Shown here: piece by piece, positions 26,398 to 36,040 of the stretch
Layout: each line of letters opens with the position of its first letter
Numbering within the stretch: position 1 is the stretch's first letter
Origin: JAGOTP01 sp964600845
GTDB taxonomy: Bacteria; Patescibacteriota; Patescibacteriia; 2-12-FULL-60-25
Assembly (NCBI GenBank): GCA_964600845.1
Contig: CAZRJW010000007.1
Coordinates: 1-54,771, forward strand
DNA length: 54,771 bases
Reading direction: 5' to 3'
The notes under the pieces: model-generated
The model's database searches: none
Seen by the model: only the letters and a program-made list of their open reading frames with translations
Told to the model about the DNA's origin: nothing
Position numbers and translations under genes: made by a program

Positions 26398-28044
26398 ATG
26401 TCTTCAGGCTCATCGAAGCCCTCACTTAACGTTACCAATAAACAAGTGCTTGCCGTGTATTGGCAGCATCTCAAACGTCATCCCTTCATCTGGATCGGGC
26501 TTCTCCTGACCATGGTGGTTGCAAAGTCGACTGACATCTTCATTCCGCTCATTGATAAGCGCCTTATTGATGCCGCCGCAGCCAGTCTCGCTCTGCCGGA
26601 GCGTCCATTAGATCTCCTCTGGCAAACGCTCCTGCTGATTATCGGTATACGCGTTATCGGGTGGGCATTCTGGCGAACCTCTGGCTTCATCGCCTCATGG
26701 ATCATCAGCAAGACGAACATGGATCTCCTAGTGACGGGATTCGAAGGGGTGCTTAAGCACTCGTATGAATTCTTTTCGAGCAACTTTGCAGGCGCGCTCT
26801 TACGCAAGATCCAGCGCCTCGCAACGAGTTTCGAAACGATCACAGATGCACTCCTATGGAATCTGATCCCGTCGAGTATCTTGCTGATCGGTATCTTCAT
26901 CGTTCTGATCAGATCCTATCCCCTGTTTGGACTCTTCATGGGAATCTGGTGTCTGCTCGTCATTGGGGAAAGTTTTCTCTTCCTGCGTTGGAAGCTCCCT
27001 CTCGATCAAGTACGCGCCGAGAAAGACACACACCAAACCGGTGTTCTCTCCGACGCGGTCACGAATGCGCTGAACATCCTCCAATTCGGTGGACAAGCNN
27101 NNNNNNNNNNNNNNNNNNNNNNNNNNNNNNNNNNNNNNNNNNNNNNNNNNNNNNNNNNNNNNNNNNNNNNNNNNNNNNNNNNNNNNNNNNNNNNNNNNCA
27201 TGTCCTGTTAGAACCAGTCGAAATCACAGATGCCCCAGGGGCAAAAACACTGGGTATCGAACAAGGACAGATCAACTTCAACAAGGTGCACTTCCAGTAC
27301 CACACCCAATCTTCTGGCGTACAGGACCTCTCGCTTGCCATTCGTGGCGGCGAAAAGGTTGCTCTCGTCGGACCATCCGGTGCCGGTAAATCAACCCTCA
27401 CAAAACTCCTCTTCCGCTTCTACGACGTCACGAACGGATCGATCACGATTGACGGACAAGATATTCGCGCAGTTTCGCAAGACTCATTACGTCATGCCAT
27501 CTCGCTGGTTCCGCAAGAACCCATCTTGTTTCATCGGACGATCCTCGAAAATATTCGCTACGGACGTCCAGACGCCACCGAAGAAGACGTGATCAACGCC
27601 GCCAAAAAAGCGCGTTGTCACGAGTTCATTTCACGCCTCCCAGACGGATACACCACGTACGTTGGTGAACGCGGCATCAAACTCTCCGGCGGAGAGCGCC
27701 AGCGTGTCGCCATCGCCCGTGCCATTCTGAAAAACGCCCCCATCCTGGTTCTCGATGAAGCCACCTCGAGCCTCGACTCTGAGTCTGAAGCTCTTATCCA
27801 AGAAGCGCTCACGGAACTAATGGAAGGCAAAACGACGATCGTCATCGCCCATCGCTTGTCTACGGTGATGCAGATGGATCGTATCCTCGTCTTAGACGGC
27901 GGCAACGTTGTCGATGAAGGGACCCATGCAGCCCTCATCGAACGAGATGGACTCTACCAATCGCTCTGGAATATCCAGGCCGGAGGGTTCAGTAGTCATC
28001 AACTCGCCGAACAATCCCCAGAAGAACAAACAACCCCGGCCTAG
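26398..28044 (+). CDS. ABC exporter half-transporter (membrane domain plus ATPase), with an assembly gap inside
   Basis: At least 548 codons. An N-terminal six-helix exporter domain is visible to about residue 234. Then 100 Ns (27099-27198) interrupt it, and the nucleotide-binding domain follows: GPSGAGKST Walker A, VPQEPILFHRTILENIRYG Q-loop region, KLSGGERQRVAIARAI signature, ILVLDEATSSLDSES Walker B and AHRLSTV H-loop. The Ns keep the frame open but leave about 35 codons where this family usually has 100 or more, so TM5-TM6 are mostly missing. Probably a homodimeric lipid or drug exporter of the MsbA/LmrA kind; substrate unknown. Confidence 0.9.
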   Translation: MSSGSSKPSLNVTNKQVLAVYWQHLKRHPFIWIGLLLTMVVAKSTDIFIPLIDKRLIDAAAASLALPERPLDLLWQTLLLIIGIRVIGWAFWRTSGFIASWIISKTNMDLLVTGFEGVLKHSYEFFSSNFAGALLRKIQRLATSFETITDALLWNLIPSSILLIGIFIVLIRSYPLFGLFMGIWCLLVIGESFLFLRWKLPLDQVRAEKDTHQTGVLSDAVTNALNILQFGGQXXXXXXXXXXXXXXXXXXXXXXXXXXXXXXXXXXHVLLEPVEITDAPGAKTLGIEQGQINFNKVHFQYHTQSSGVQDLSLAIRGGEKVALVGPSGAGKSTLTKLLFRFYDVTNGSITIDGQDIRAVSQDSLRHAISLVPQEPILFHRTILENIRYGRPDATEEDVINAAKKARCHEFISRLPDGYTTYVGERGIKLSGGERQRVAIARAILKNAPILVLDEATSSLDSESEALIQEALTELMEGKTTIVIAHRLSTVMQMDRILVLDGGNVVDEGTHAALIERDGLYQSLWNIQAGGFSSHQLAEQSPEEQTTPA

Positions 28045-28061
28045 TGCCGGGGTTTGTGTTT
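28032..28061 (+). terminator. Terminator overlapping the ABC exporter stop codon
   Basis: AACCCCGGC (28032-28040) pairs with GCCGGGGTT (28046-28054), the TAG stop lies in the loop, and TGTGTTTTATA follows. Confidence 0.85.
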
Positions 28062-28078
28062 TATAGAGGAGAAAAGAT

Positions 28079-29995
28079 TTATATAAGCTTTAGAACCGAG
28101 GCGTATTTGGACTCTAACGCCCATCCAAGTCGCCTTATCTCATATTCAGAAGAACCCGTTAACCGATCAGCAAGCTCTTTGAGCGGACGTGCACAGGCAC
28201 GCCCACCTTCTACAAGAGATGCATTCAATCCCCGCTCTTCCAGATAAGAAACGGATTGAGCAAACTGAGAAATATCCACCGCTTCGGCCAAGGGACTCTC
28301 ATAAGCAATAGAAACCCCAGAATACGGAAGAGGATCTAGGTGCTCTGGAGGTCGATCGTTCGCTTGATCGCCCAGCAAACTCTTCTGTACTGCCTCCATG
28401 ACCTCCTTCGAATCATACTGGATGTTATTCAGATTCACTTTTTTTGCCCTCGCTAAAACATCCATCGTCTGCCGTTGAAGACGCCCCTGTTTTTCCAGAA
28501 ATGTTTGCTGCTGCCTGATCTGAGTATCTGCATGGACACGTTGATACTCTGGTCGATATCCTTCTGTACTCTTCAAATCTTCTATAACTCTTTTTGTTGT
28601 TTTCCCAGCCATGTAGCGGTCTGACCCAACCTGAGAGTAGTAATAGGTTGCACTTGCGACACGCGTCAAAAAATAATTAACATCCTGTCCGCTTCCTTGC
28701 ACCGCTGCAGCAACACGCTGCTCAGATTGAAGGAGCTGTCGCTTTAAGGGGGCTAGTGCCTGTTCTCGTTCTTCTGGCTTGAACTCCTGTAACTTGGCGG
28801 CGGCGAACTCCATATTTTTCTTCTCCTCTCGAAGAACGTCGTACATCTGGTCTACCATCCTTCTCCTCGCCTCGTAGATCACGTTTCGTGTTTGCCGCGC
28901 CTCCCCGATAGCCTTACCAAGCTCAGGATCGAGCTCGGTTAGCAGCCTCCCTAAGCTAAATCCGAGTCCATCTGGTAAGACGCTCTCAACGAACTTTGCT
29001 CCAGATAATGCGAATGCATTGTCATGCCAATAGTATCCACGACTATCGACATCAACAAGCTGTTTTGCAAGCGCTGGGTTTTTCGCAATCCGCTCTGCAG
29101 CTGACTCACGTGCAGCGATTAATGCCGCATCCGCTCGTGCCTGTGCCTCGTACAGGTCTGCATACAGCTCACGGAACGTCTCTTCACGTTCCTGCTTGGC
29201 TTGAGGATCAATAAACGCTTGGCTTGCTCGGCTCAACCGTCGCGACCCCTCAACCTTGTGCCGGCTGCTCTCTTCATGATCGTCCTTGATATGAAAGCTC
29301 GACGTCACCTCCCAAGATTCGACTCCATCCACATCTTTCTCCCAAGCTCGCTTCCGTGTCATCAGCTCGGTATACGCTTCGCCACAGTTCTTCCCGAACC
29401 AATCATGCTGGGCGTTTATGTATGCCTCACGAGAACGCTCACGCGCCAATGCCGCCTCGCCGTATTCTTTGACCCCTGGTGGTAATTTCCAGATCTCAAG
29501 CGCTTTCGTGAAATAAAAGGCATGCACCGCTTCGGGATGCTCGGCATAGGCACGATAGAGATTACTATTCCCCTCAGGAGATCCTTTTGCTAATTCCGCT
29601 TTTTTTGCCTCAACTTCGTTCCGTAGACGCAATGACTCTGTGTAGTAATCAACTCCATGCTGTGCCTTATGTCTTTCATCAGGGGTAGTCGCAGCCTCCA
29701 ATTTTCGAGTGAAATTACGAATAGCTAACGCATATATATCCGCCGTCATCTCCTTCCCGGCAGCCTGACTATCTCTCTGCGATCTCTTTCGCCAGGTATC
29801 CGCGAGCGCGCGGAATTCCTCGCGTTTATCAGCCTGAACTTGGCTCCGCTCAAGCAATGCTTCGACGGCAGAAACTGAGCGATCTAGTTCAAATGCATAC
29901 GGCTCACCGCGTTTCGGTAGCGATTCTTGGCGTGGCTTTAGCCGTTCAACAGGCGCAACATTCTGTACTTCTGATCGAGGAGAACCATCTGGCAT
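28079..29995 (-). CDS. Large helical, coiled-coil protein, unknown function
   Basis: 638 aa from ATG 29995 (MPDGSPRSEVQNV); a Met 36 bases upstream is an alternative. Almost entirely charged alpha-helix (Glu, Lys, Arg, Gln, Ala), with heptad-like stretches around residues 50-150, 270-330 and 380-450, and no signal peptide or membrane segment. No domain recognised. Such long helical cytosolic proteins are frequent as lineage-specific genes in this type of genome. Convergent with the ABC exporter gene and divergent from trpS. Confidence 0.7.
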   Translation of the reverse strand: MPDGSPRSEVQNVAPVERLKPRQESLPKRGEPYAFELDRSVSAVEALLERSQVQADKREEFRALADTWRKRSQRDSQAAGKEMTADIYALAIRNFTRKLEAATTPDERHKAQHGVDYYTESLRLRNEVEAKKAELAKGSPEGNSNLYRAYAEHPEAVHAFYFTKALEIWKLPPGVKEYGEAALARERSREAYINAQHDWFGKNCGEAYTELMTRKRAWEKDVDGVESWEVTSSFHIKDDHEESSRHKVEGSRRLSRASQAFIDPQAKQEREETFRELYADLYEAQARADAALIAARESAAERIAKNPALAKQLVDVDSRGYYWHDNAFALSGAKFVESVLPDGLGFSLGRLLTELDPELGKAIGEARQTRNVIYEARRRMVDQMYDVLREEKKNMEFAAAKLQEFKPEEREQALAPLKRQLLQSEQRVAAAVQGSGQDVNYFLTRVASATYYYSQVGSDRYMAGKTTKRVIEDLKSTEGYRPEYQRVHADTQIRQQQTFLEKQGRLQRQTMDVLARAKKVNLNNIQYDSKEVMEAVQKSLLGDQANDRPPEHLDPLPYSGVSIAYESPLAEAVDISQFAQSVSYLEERGLNASLVEGGRACARPLKELADRLTGSSEYEIRRLGWALESKYASVLKLI

Positions 29996-30101
29996 AGAGA
30001 AAAAGGTCAATGAATAACTCAATGGTACCATACAGAGATTTTTCCTGTACCTCCCCCATCCCCTAGCCGTTTTAACGTCGCTCCGTTACGCTAGCCACAC
30101 T

Positions 30102-31097
30102 ATGCAAGACCTCCTCGTTTCAGGCGTCCAGCCGACCAACAACCTCCACATCGGAAATTATATTGGCGCGCTGAAACAGTGGCTCACACTCCAGCATCAG
30201 CATCGCTGTTTGTTTATGGTTGTCGATTTGCATGCGATCACGGTCCCGCAGGATCCAAAGAAGCTCCGCGCAAACATCCTCGATATCGTCGCAACCTATC
30301 TCGCTCTCGGACTCGATCCGAAGCGTTGTACACTGTTTATCCAAAGCGAAGTCCCGGAACATGCGGAACTCGGCTGGCTCCTCATGACGATCGCTAAAAT
30401 GGGCGAGCTTGAACGCATGACGCAGTTTAAAGATAAATCGCTGAAGCAAGGCGAATCGACCAGCCTTGGGCTCTTTGGCTATCCCGTTCTCATGGCGGCG
30501 GATGTCTTGCTCTACAACGCGAGCGCCGTCCCTGTGGGTGACGATCAAGTGCAGCATATCGAGCTCATGCGTGACCTAGCCCAGCGCTTCAATAGTACGT
30601 TTGGCGAAACGTTCACGATTCCACGTGCGCTCATCCAAGCGCAAGGCGCTCGTATCATGGCACTTGATGAACCAACCAAGAAAATGAGTAAGAGCGCCGA
30701 CTCAATGTACAACTACATCGCTCTCTCCGACGAAGCGGATGTGATTCGAAAGAAAATCATGAAGGCGGTCACGGATACGGAAGGCGTTGTCCGCTACGAT
30801 ATTGAGGCTAAACCAGCAGTCTCGAACCTGCTCACCATCTTCCACCACATGACAGGCGAAACGATTCCCGTGATTGAAGCGCGTTACGCCGGACAAGGGT
30901 ACGGGGCGTTCAAGAAAGATTTAGCCGAAGCCGTGGTCGCCCATCTCTCCCCTATTCAGGAACGATTGAATGCCTTCAGAAACGACCCAACTGAGCTTCA
31001 CAAGATCCTTGATGCCGGACGAAACCACGCACGTTCGATCGCGAGTGAAACGATGAAAATGGTACGAGAACGGATGGGGATCGGACGAGCTCTCTAA
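30102..31097 (+). CDS. trpS: Tryptophanyl-tRNA synthetase
   Basis: 331 aa, normal length. Class I synthetase charging tRNA-Trp. The HIGH-type motif is in SGVQPTNNLHIGNYIGAL, the KMSKS motif is PTKKMSKSADS, and GDDQVQHIELMRDLAQRFN and the tryptophan pocket region LGLFGYPVLMAADVLLY are intact. Immediately followed by the RNase P RNA gene, whose promoter overlaps its 3' end. Confidence 0.97.
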   Translation: MQDLLVSGVQPTNNLHIGNYIGALKQWLTLQHQHRCLFMVVDLHAITVPQDPKKLRANILDIVATYLALGLDPKRCTLFIQSEVPEHAELGWLLMTIAKMGELERMTQFKDKSLKQGESTSLGLFGYPVLMAADVLLYNASAVPVGDDQVQHIELMRDLAQRFNSTFGETFTIPRALIQAQGARIMALDEPTKKMSKSADSMYNYIALSDEADVIRKKIMKAVTDTEGVVRYDIEAKPAVSNLLTIFHHMTGETIPVIEARYAGQGYGAFKKDLAEAVVAHLSPIQERLNAFRNDPTELHKILDAGRNHARSIASETMKMVRERMGIGRAL

Positions 31098-31101
31098 CGA
31101 G

Positions 31102-31130
31102 TTGAATACAGACTTGATCCATGGTATCGT
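31102..31130 (+). promoter_or_regulatory. Promoter of RNase P RNA
   Basis: TTGAAT (31102-31107), 17 bases, TATCGT (31125-31130). The expected start falls at about 31137, exactly where the P1 helix begins. Confidence 0.75.
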
Positions 31131-31136
31131 CCGCCC

Positions 31137-31542
31137 GGCGAAACAGATGACCGCGCTGGTCGTAAGACCGGTGAGGAAAGTCCGAGCACCGAACCCGTCG
31201 TAAGGCGGGCTGAAAGCGAGAGCAGCTAACGACTGCCAGGATATACCTTTGGGTCGCAAGGCTCAGAAGAAACCTAGGGAAAGTGCCACAGAGACAATAC
31301 TAATCAGGCGCAAGTCTGGTGAAAGGTGAAAAGTGAGTGGGTGTGTCTCGTCGCAAGACGGGGTGCTACCTCTCTCGATACGTGGTAACACGTAGTGTGG
31401 TAAACCCTCTCCGGTGCAAGAGCAAACCCTCGCAAGAGGAATGGTCGCTCGCTCGAGCCGTGTGGCGACACACGGCCCAGAGAGATGGTCATCGCTTCGT
31501 GTCGCAAGACAAGGAGTACAGAACTCGGCTTATCGTTTCGCC
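31137..31542 (+). ncRNA. rnpB: RNase P RNA, bacterial type A-like
   Basis: The P1 helix is GGCGAAAC (31137-31144) with GTTTCGCC (31535-31542). The conserved core blocks are GTGAGGAAAGTCCGAGC near 31189, the AGGGAAAGTGCCACAGAGACA block near 31275, and the closing ACAGAACTCGGCTTAT near 31519-31533 that pairs to form P4 and P2. Several peripheral hairpins occupy 31330-31500. Ribozyme subunit for tRNA 5' maturation. The next 300 bases (31543-31714) hold its terminator and then hairpin-rich 3' sequence of the minus-strand gene. Confidence 0.96.
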
Positions 31543-31545
31543 ACC

Positions 31546-31577
31546 AAAAACGCTCCGATCAATCGGAGCGTTTTTGT
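31546..31577 (+). terminator. Terminator of rnpB
   Basis: AAAAACGCTCCGAT (31546-31559) pairs with ATCGGAGCGTTTTT (31562-31575). Confidence 0.95.
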
Positions 31578-31714
31578 ATTCTTCCCCTCTTAGATCATCG
31601 ACCACGTTAGTCAATGGGTCAGTCGAGGTGGGGAGCGGTGCGAGCGCGCGTTCTCCCCTGAGTCCCGAGTTGTAGGTGGGCGATGGAACGCGTGGAGCCG
31701 AGCGCGAAGCGCTT

Positions 31715-32278
31715 CTAGGCTTGAGCGTGAGACGGCGCGGAAGCGCCGTTGGATCCGCTCGGAGGAGCGGGTACGGGCGGCTGGTCGAGCGACGACAGCG
31801 CGGCGCGCGCCTGCGTGAACCGCTCGAGGTACCCGCCGAACCGATCACCGCAGATCGGCGCGAGATCTGTCGCGGTCAGACCGGAGCAGAAATCGCGTGA
31901 CGAAGGCCCCACGAACATGAGACGCGTGAGCGCTCCGTCGTAGAGACGAGCTTCCTCGTAGCTCTTCGCAGCGGTGAGCTGCTCGAGGTCTTCGATCCCC
32001 ATCCGCAGAAGGCGCTGGATCACCAGACGCACGAAGGGCACGTTCGGACACTGCCTCCAGACGGAACAGATCCGCTGGAAGAGGCCGTACCACTTCTCGT
32101 GCCCGAGCGCCTTGCTCCCTTCACGAATCAGTTGCCGCGCACCCTCTGAACCATGCATGAAATACAGCATGTTCGTACGAGCATCATCGACCTGGCGAAA
32201 CCCTCGGTCCGCTGCTTCGATGAGCGCAGCCAGTTCAGCTGCTTCTTCACGATCTTCACCCGTTTTCTGTTCCGTCAT
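31715..32278 (-). CDS. GC-rich helical protein, unknown function
   Basis: 187 aa from ATG 32278 (MTEQKTGEDREEAAEL); a longer frame to 32425 overlaps the DUF2207 gene and lacks a better start. Mostly amphipathic helix with an aromatic/Arg core (EKWYGLFQRICSVWRQCPNVPF, FVRLVIQRLLRMGIEDLE). It has three Cys and a disordered Pro/Ser/Ala tail. No signal peptide, no recognised family. Codon use is much more GC-ending than in rnpB or DUF2207 neighbours, and hairpins (around 31631-31710) lie downstream on the minus strand. Confidence 0.65.
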   Translation of the reverse strand: MTEQKTGEDREEAAELAALIEAADRGFRQVDDARTNMLYFMHGSEGARQLIREGSKALGHEKWYGLFQRICSVWRQCPNVPFVRLVIQRLLRMGIEDLEQLTAAKSYEEARLYDGALTRLMFVGPSSRDFCSGLTATDLAPICGDRFGGYLERFTQARAALSSLDQPPVPAPPSGSNGASAPSHAQA

Positions 32279-32369
32279 CACACTCACCCTTCTCCAGAAG
32301 TTGTGCTCAAAGAAGGCCCTCGCCTTCCCGAGCGCCTCTAGCGTGCGGATCGCAACGCGCTTTGTCAAT

Positions 32370-34052
32370 CTACCAGCTCCCCCCTCCGCCACCTCCAAAG
32401 CCACCACCTGACGATCCTCCGCCACTCGAAAAGCCCGAGCTCCCGCTTCCGCCAGAACTTTGATGCGTCATACCGGCGGCAACCGAACGTGAAACGCTCG
32501 TGAGAGCGCTCACATAGGTAATGCTCCCCCAATTCATTCCCGCGCCCTGAACATAGCTCGGCGGAGCAACCAGCATTCCTTCAAACTGTTTCGCCCATTC
32601 CTTTTCCACCCCTAAGGCAACAGCCGATGGCAAGAATTCAGCAAATTGCTCCGGCCGCTTCGCAGGAACATCCGAGAACGCGAGACGATCTTTCTCGGTC
32701 ACCATCAAAAAGTGACGGAACCCTAAGACGCGCTCGTGGACCTCCGCTCCAGAAATGGTCATCTTTGGCATATACCAACCCAAAACTCCCACGACTCCGG
32801 CAAGCAGAATATACAGTGGGTAGGAGGCCATCACCGCGAATACGAGAATGACAAAGCCCAGCGCGAGCCAGCCCCCTCGTACAGCTCCAGGATTTTTCAC
32901 AAACCACCCACGGGCGATCATCTCGTCGGTCATCAGCTTCATCATCTTCTGATAGGCGGCCCACTGGCCCTGTGAGGAAGGACGTTTGAGGTTCACCTCC
33001 ACATCACCCGCAAAGATCCCATTTAGAACTTCTTTTTCATAGACCGTGAGCGTGTCGTTGGATGGATCTGGCAAGCGTCGATAGAGTACTTTTTCAGGCT
33101 GTTCTGGGTTCGTTCCGACCAATTCCAATTTCGCATAGCCCCGACGCGCCAAATCAAGAATCGTCGCGCTCATGGCGTGCGCAGTGATATCTTGATTATG
33201 GAGACCCGCCATCAAACCAGGAGCGAGCTTATCTGGTGGTTCGTAGTGCGGGATGATTACGCCACGCCCCCGTGGATCACGACCCCAGGTATACCAAATT
33301 CCACCCATCACAAAACAGAGAAGGAGTGGCAAAAATGTGAAAAAGTTATCTCGCAACCAATACCAGAGATCTGTCGTAAAGCGTCGACCCGCCAAGCTCC
33401 CCTTGGGGAATTCGAGTACCACCGTGAAGCCTTCATGCGCTTCTAGTCTGGAGGGCGAATCGGCGACGAGTCCGCCCGATCCACTCACTTTCCGAAATGA
33501 GCAGGCTGTATCTGTTGAACCAATCGATCCCGTAAAGCAGCTTTGACGCTGCACCTCGACGCCACTAAACGAGAAGGACGCGCGGTTAATCGGAACCGGC
33601 CATTCATTTCCCGTAACGTTCCAATACAGCTCGTGCGAGTCAGAGAAGTCATTAATCGCTCGATCCGTGCGATAACGGATCATGTAGCGATGCGTTCCTG
33701 TGACATAGGTCGACTGACTCCCGATCCTAAGCACAAGATCAGCCCCTTGATTCTCCTCCTGCCAAGACACCGCTCGCCCATCCATGGTTACCGCTTCAAC
33801 GGTATAGTGCAGATCGTATCTCAAAAAAGAGCGGCGGTAGCGTTCGGGTAACGTGCGCAGCAGTCCGTGTCGTGGTGTGCCTTCAAAATTGTAGTCGATC
33901 GTTTCTTCGATCGTGAGCTGACGTTCTGGTGTGAGCTTCGCTTGAACGGTAAAGCGCTCAATCGATTCGGCGTTCGCGGCCTGCGCTAAGGCACAAGCAA
34001 ACAGCCCCATCGCGAGTCCAAGACTCACCTTTTGTAACCATCTGAGAGACAT
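32370..34052 (-). CDS. DUF2207 membrane protein with Gly/Ser-rich tail
   Basis: 560 aa from ATG 34052 (a Met two codons upstream is equivalent). It has a cleavable signal (VSLGLAMGLFACALAQAANA) and an extracytoplasmic DUF2207 domain (about residues 25-230, with IDYNFEGTPRHGLLRTLP and YRTDRAINDFSDSHELYWNVTGNEWP). A transmembrane helix follows near 248-265, then a cytoplasmic region and two more helices near 420-455. The C-terminus is GSSGFSSGGGSSGGGFGGGGGGSW-like, as usual in this family. Function of the family is not established; probable envelope role. Divergent from the BASS transporter gene 22 bases away. Confidence 0.88.
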   Translation of the reverse strand: MSLRWLQKVSLGLAMGLFACALAQAANAESIERFTVQAKLTPERQLTIEETIDYNFEGTPRHGLLRTLPERYRRSFLRYDLHYTVEAVTMDGRAVSWQEENQGADLVLRIGSQSTYVTGTHRYMIRYRTDRAINDFSDSHELYWNVTGNEWPVPINRASFSFSGVEVQRQSCFTGSIGSTDTACSFRKVSGSGGLVADSPSRLEAHEGFTVVLEFPKGSLAGRRFTTDLWYWLRDNFFTFLPLLLCFVMGGIWYTWGRDPRGRGVIIPHYEPPDKLAPGLMAGLHNQDITAHAMSATILDLARRGYAKLELVGTNPEQPEKVLYRRLPDPSNDTLTVYEKEVLNGIFAGDVEVNLKRPSSQGQWAAYQKMMKLMTDEMIARGWFVKNPGAVRGGWLALGFVILVFAVMASYPLYILLAGVVGVLGWYMPKMTISGAEVHERVLGFRHFLMVTEKDRLAFSDVPAKRPEQFAEFLPSAVALGVEKEWAKQFEGMLVAPPSYVQGAGMNWGSITYVSALTSVSRSVAAGMTHQSSGGSGSSGFSSGGGSSGGGFGGGGGGSW

Positions 34053-34074
34053 ATGCATAGTGTACAATAGAAGC

Positions 34075-35034
34075 ATGTCCTTTGGGTTATTGCGTGTACA
34101 CCTTCGACATTGGATTGCCGAGAACCAAATCGTGGCCGTCTTACTTGGGTTAGTCTTGGGACTCGTGTGGCCCGACGTCTTTTCTTGGATCAACCGCTAC
34201 TCAACGCCCTTGTTGATGGCCGTGTTCTTCACCTCTAGTCTCCGCTTATCACTCCCCGCCTTGCTGAAATACGCCAAAGACTGGCGGATGCTGTTGATTG
34301 CGAACGTGTTCATGTTAGTGATCATGCCGTTGGCGCTGTTCATCCCTTTACACTTTCTGTCGCCTGAATGGGCGATCGCCTTTCTGATCGCCGGAGTGAT
34401 GCCAACAGGGATGACGATCGCGCTGGTGGCCGAATTTTTTGGAGGCACCCCTTCGCTCGCCCTCCTCATCACCGTTACCACCTCGCTTCTCGCGCCACTC
34501 ACGATTCCTCTGCTGTTTCAGGTGGCGATCGGACAAACAATTCCAATTCCTGTCGGCTCCATGATGCGTTCGCTGTTTATCAGTATCGTCTTGCCGTTCA
34601 TCGCCGCTGCCCTCTTACAACGAAAGGTACCCACGCTTGTCCAACGTTATGATGGCGGCTTACGCGTCCTATCCGTTCTCCTCTTTGGAATTCTCGTCAC
34701 CGGCATCACCGCCGACACGAGCGGAACAGCCTTCCCCTCTCTTCATCTCATAGACATCGGGATCATTCTCCTTGGAACGGTCTGGGCCGGCCTCTTAACG
34801 CGTGCCTCCTACGATCTTCTTCCATGGAGGACCAAGGGCGAACGTCTGACAGTCGCCCTCTGTTTGGTGTATATTAACAACACCCTCGCGCTCTTTATTG
34901 CCGATCGCTACTTCCGAGAGTATGGGGCTGTTGCCCGCGTCGTCGTGATCCTACTTGTCTTGAATCTTCTGCTCTTACCGATCAAAGCCGCCGCTCATTC
35001 GTTCCTCAAACCCTCCCGTCACGCCCTTTCCTGA
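34075..35034 (+). CDS. Bile acid:sodium symporter (BASS)/ACR3-like transporter
   Basis: 319 aa from ATG 34075. About nine to ten transmembrane helices. The SBF-family region includes AVFFTSSLRLSLPALL, AGVMPTGMTIALVAEFFGG, with the crossover-helix glycine/proline pattern, and TIPLLFQVAIGQ. BASS/ACR3 proteins import organic anions with sodium or export arsenite; no arsR or arsC is near, so arsenite is not favoured. It has a TACAAT -10-like box only 7 bases ahead, so the message could be short-leadered. The stop is one base before the ATG of the dehydrogenase gene. Confidence 0.82.
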   Translation: MSFGLLRVHLRHWIAENQIVAVLLGLVLGLVWPDVFSWINRYSTPLLMAVFFTSSLRLSLPALLKYAKDWRMLLIANVFMLVIMPLALFIPLHFLSPEWAIAFLIAGVMPTGMTIALVAEFFGGTPSLALLITVTTSLLAPLTIPLLFQVAIGQTIPIPVGSMMRSLFISIVLPFIAAALLQRKVPTLVQRYDGGLRVLSVLLFGILVTGITADTSGTAFPSLHLIDIGIILLGTVWAGLLTRASYDLLPWRTKGERLTVALCLVYINNTLALFIADRYFREYGAVARVVVILLVLNLLLLPIKAAAHSFLKPSRHALS

Positions 35035-35035
35035 T

Positions 35036-36040
35036 ATGCCCCGCTCTTCGTCCAAAGCTCCCGTCGTTTTTATTACGCGCCGTATTCCATCGGAAGGAAT
35101 CGAACTCCTTAAGGAACAAGGCTACACAGTCAAAATCTACGAGAAGGACCAAGCGATTCCACGAAGTGAGCTCCTAAAGCGAGTAAAAGGCATCGATGCA
35201 CTTCTTCCGCTTCTCACAGACAAGATCGACGAAGAGGTGATACAAGCGGCCGGACCTTCGCTAAAAATAATCGCAAACTACGCGGTTGGTTTTGATAACA
35301 TCGATCTCGAAGCGGCGAAGGAATACAATCTCCCCGTTACGAATACACCGGCTCCAGAAGTCAGCGAAAGCGTTGCCGAACATACGATCGCACTCATGCT
35401 GGCGCTCGCGCACCGGATTGTTGAATCAGACACCTTCGCTCGTTCGGGAAAATACACGGGCTGGTCGCCAAACTTGCTCGTTGGAACAGATCTACGCAAC
35501 AAAACGCTTGGCGTTATCGGCCTCGGACGGATCGGCTATGCCGTTGCACGTCGGGCTGTGCTTGGACTTGGGATGCGTTGTCTGTATCAAACGCCGCATC
35601 GTGATTCTAGCTTTGAAAAAGAGGTGGGTGGCACATTCACTTCGCTTGAACACCTCCTCCAAGAGTCGGATGTCATCAGTGTCCACGTCCCCCTTCTCCC
35701 TTCGACAAGACACCTTCTCTCCACCGATGCCTTCAGTCTGATGAAACAAACGGCGTTCCTCATAAACACCGCGCGCGGACCGATCGTGGATGAAAAAGCC
35801 CTCTTACGCGCCCTGAAAACAAAACGAATCGCTGGAGCTGCCCTAGATGTCTTCGAGTGCGAGCCAGCGCTCGATTGTGACCTGAAAGATAGATTGTCTC
35901 TCGTCGCCTTTCCAAACGTCATCCTGACCCCACATACCGCCTCAGGCACGATTGAAGCCCGCCAAGCCATGGGACGACTCGCGGCTCAAAATATTATCGC
36001 CGTTCTTTCCGGACGACCTCCACTCACCCCGGCGAAGTAA
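35036..36040 (+). CDS. D-isomer-specific 2-hydroxyacid dehydrogenase (glyoxylate/hydroxypyruvate reductase-like)
   Basis: 334 aa. NAD(P)-dependent oxidation/reduction of a 2-hydroxyacid. NAD motif VIGLGRIGYAVARRA (GxGxxG); catalytic Arg in INTARGPIVDE, Glu in LDVFECEP, and His in LTPHTASGT, all in place. N-terminal substrate domain ...FITRRIPSEGIELLKEQG as in GyaR/GhrB enzymes. It follows the transporter with only one base between them, suggesting that the transporter may move the acid the enzyme acts on (inference). Confidence 0.93.
   Translation: MPRSSSKAPVVFITRRIPSEGIELLKEQGYTVKIYEKDQAIPRSELLKRVKGIDALLPLLTDKIDEEVIQAAGPSLKIIANYAVGFDNIDLEAAKEYNLPVTNTPAPEVSESVAEHTIALMLALAHRIVESDTFARSGKYTGWSPNLLVGTDLRNKTLGVIGLGRIGYAVARRAVLGLGMRCLYQTPHRDSSFEKEVGGTFTSLEHLLQESDVISVHVPLLPSTRHLLSTDAFSLMKQTAFLINTARGPIVDEKALLRALKTKRIAGAALDVFECEPALDCDLKDRLSLVAFPNVILTPHTASGTIEARQAMGRLAAQNIIAVLSGRPPLTPAK

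Noticed and set aside
31337..31675. Open frames in the RNase P RNA region
   Set aside because: They fall in the conserved rnpB structure and its terminator and do not look like protein.
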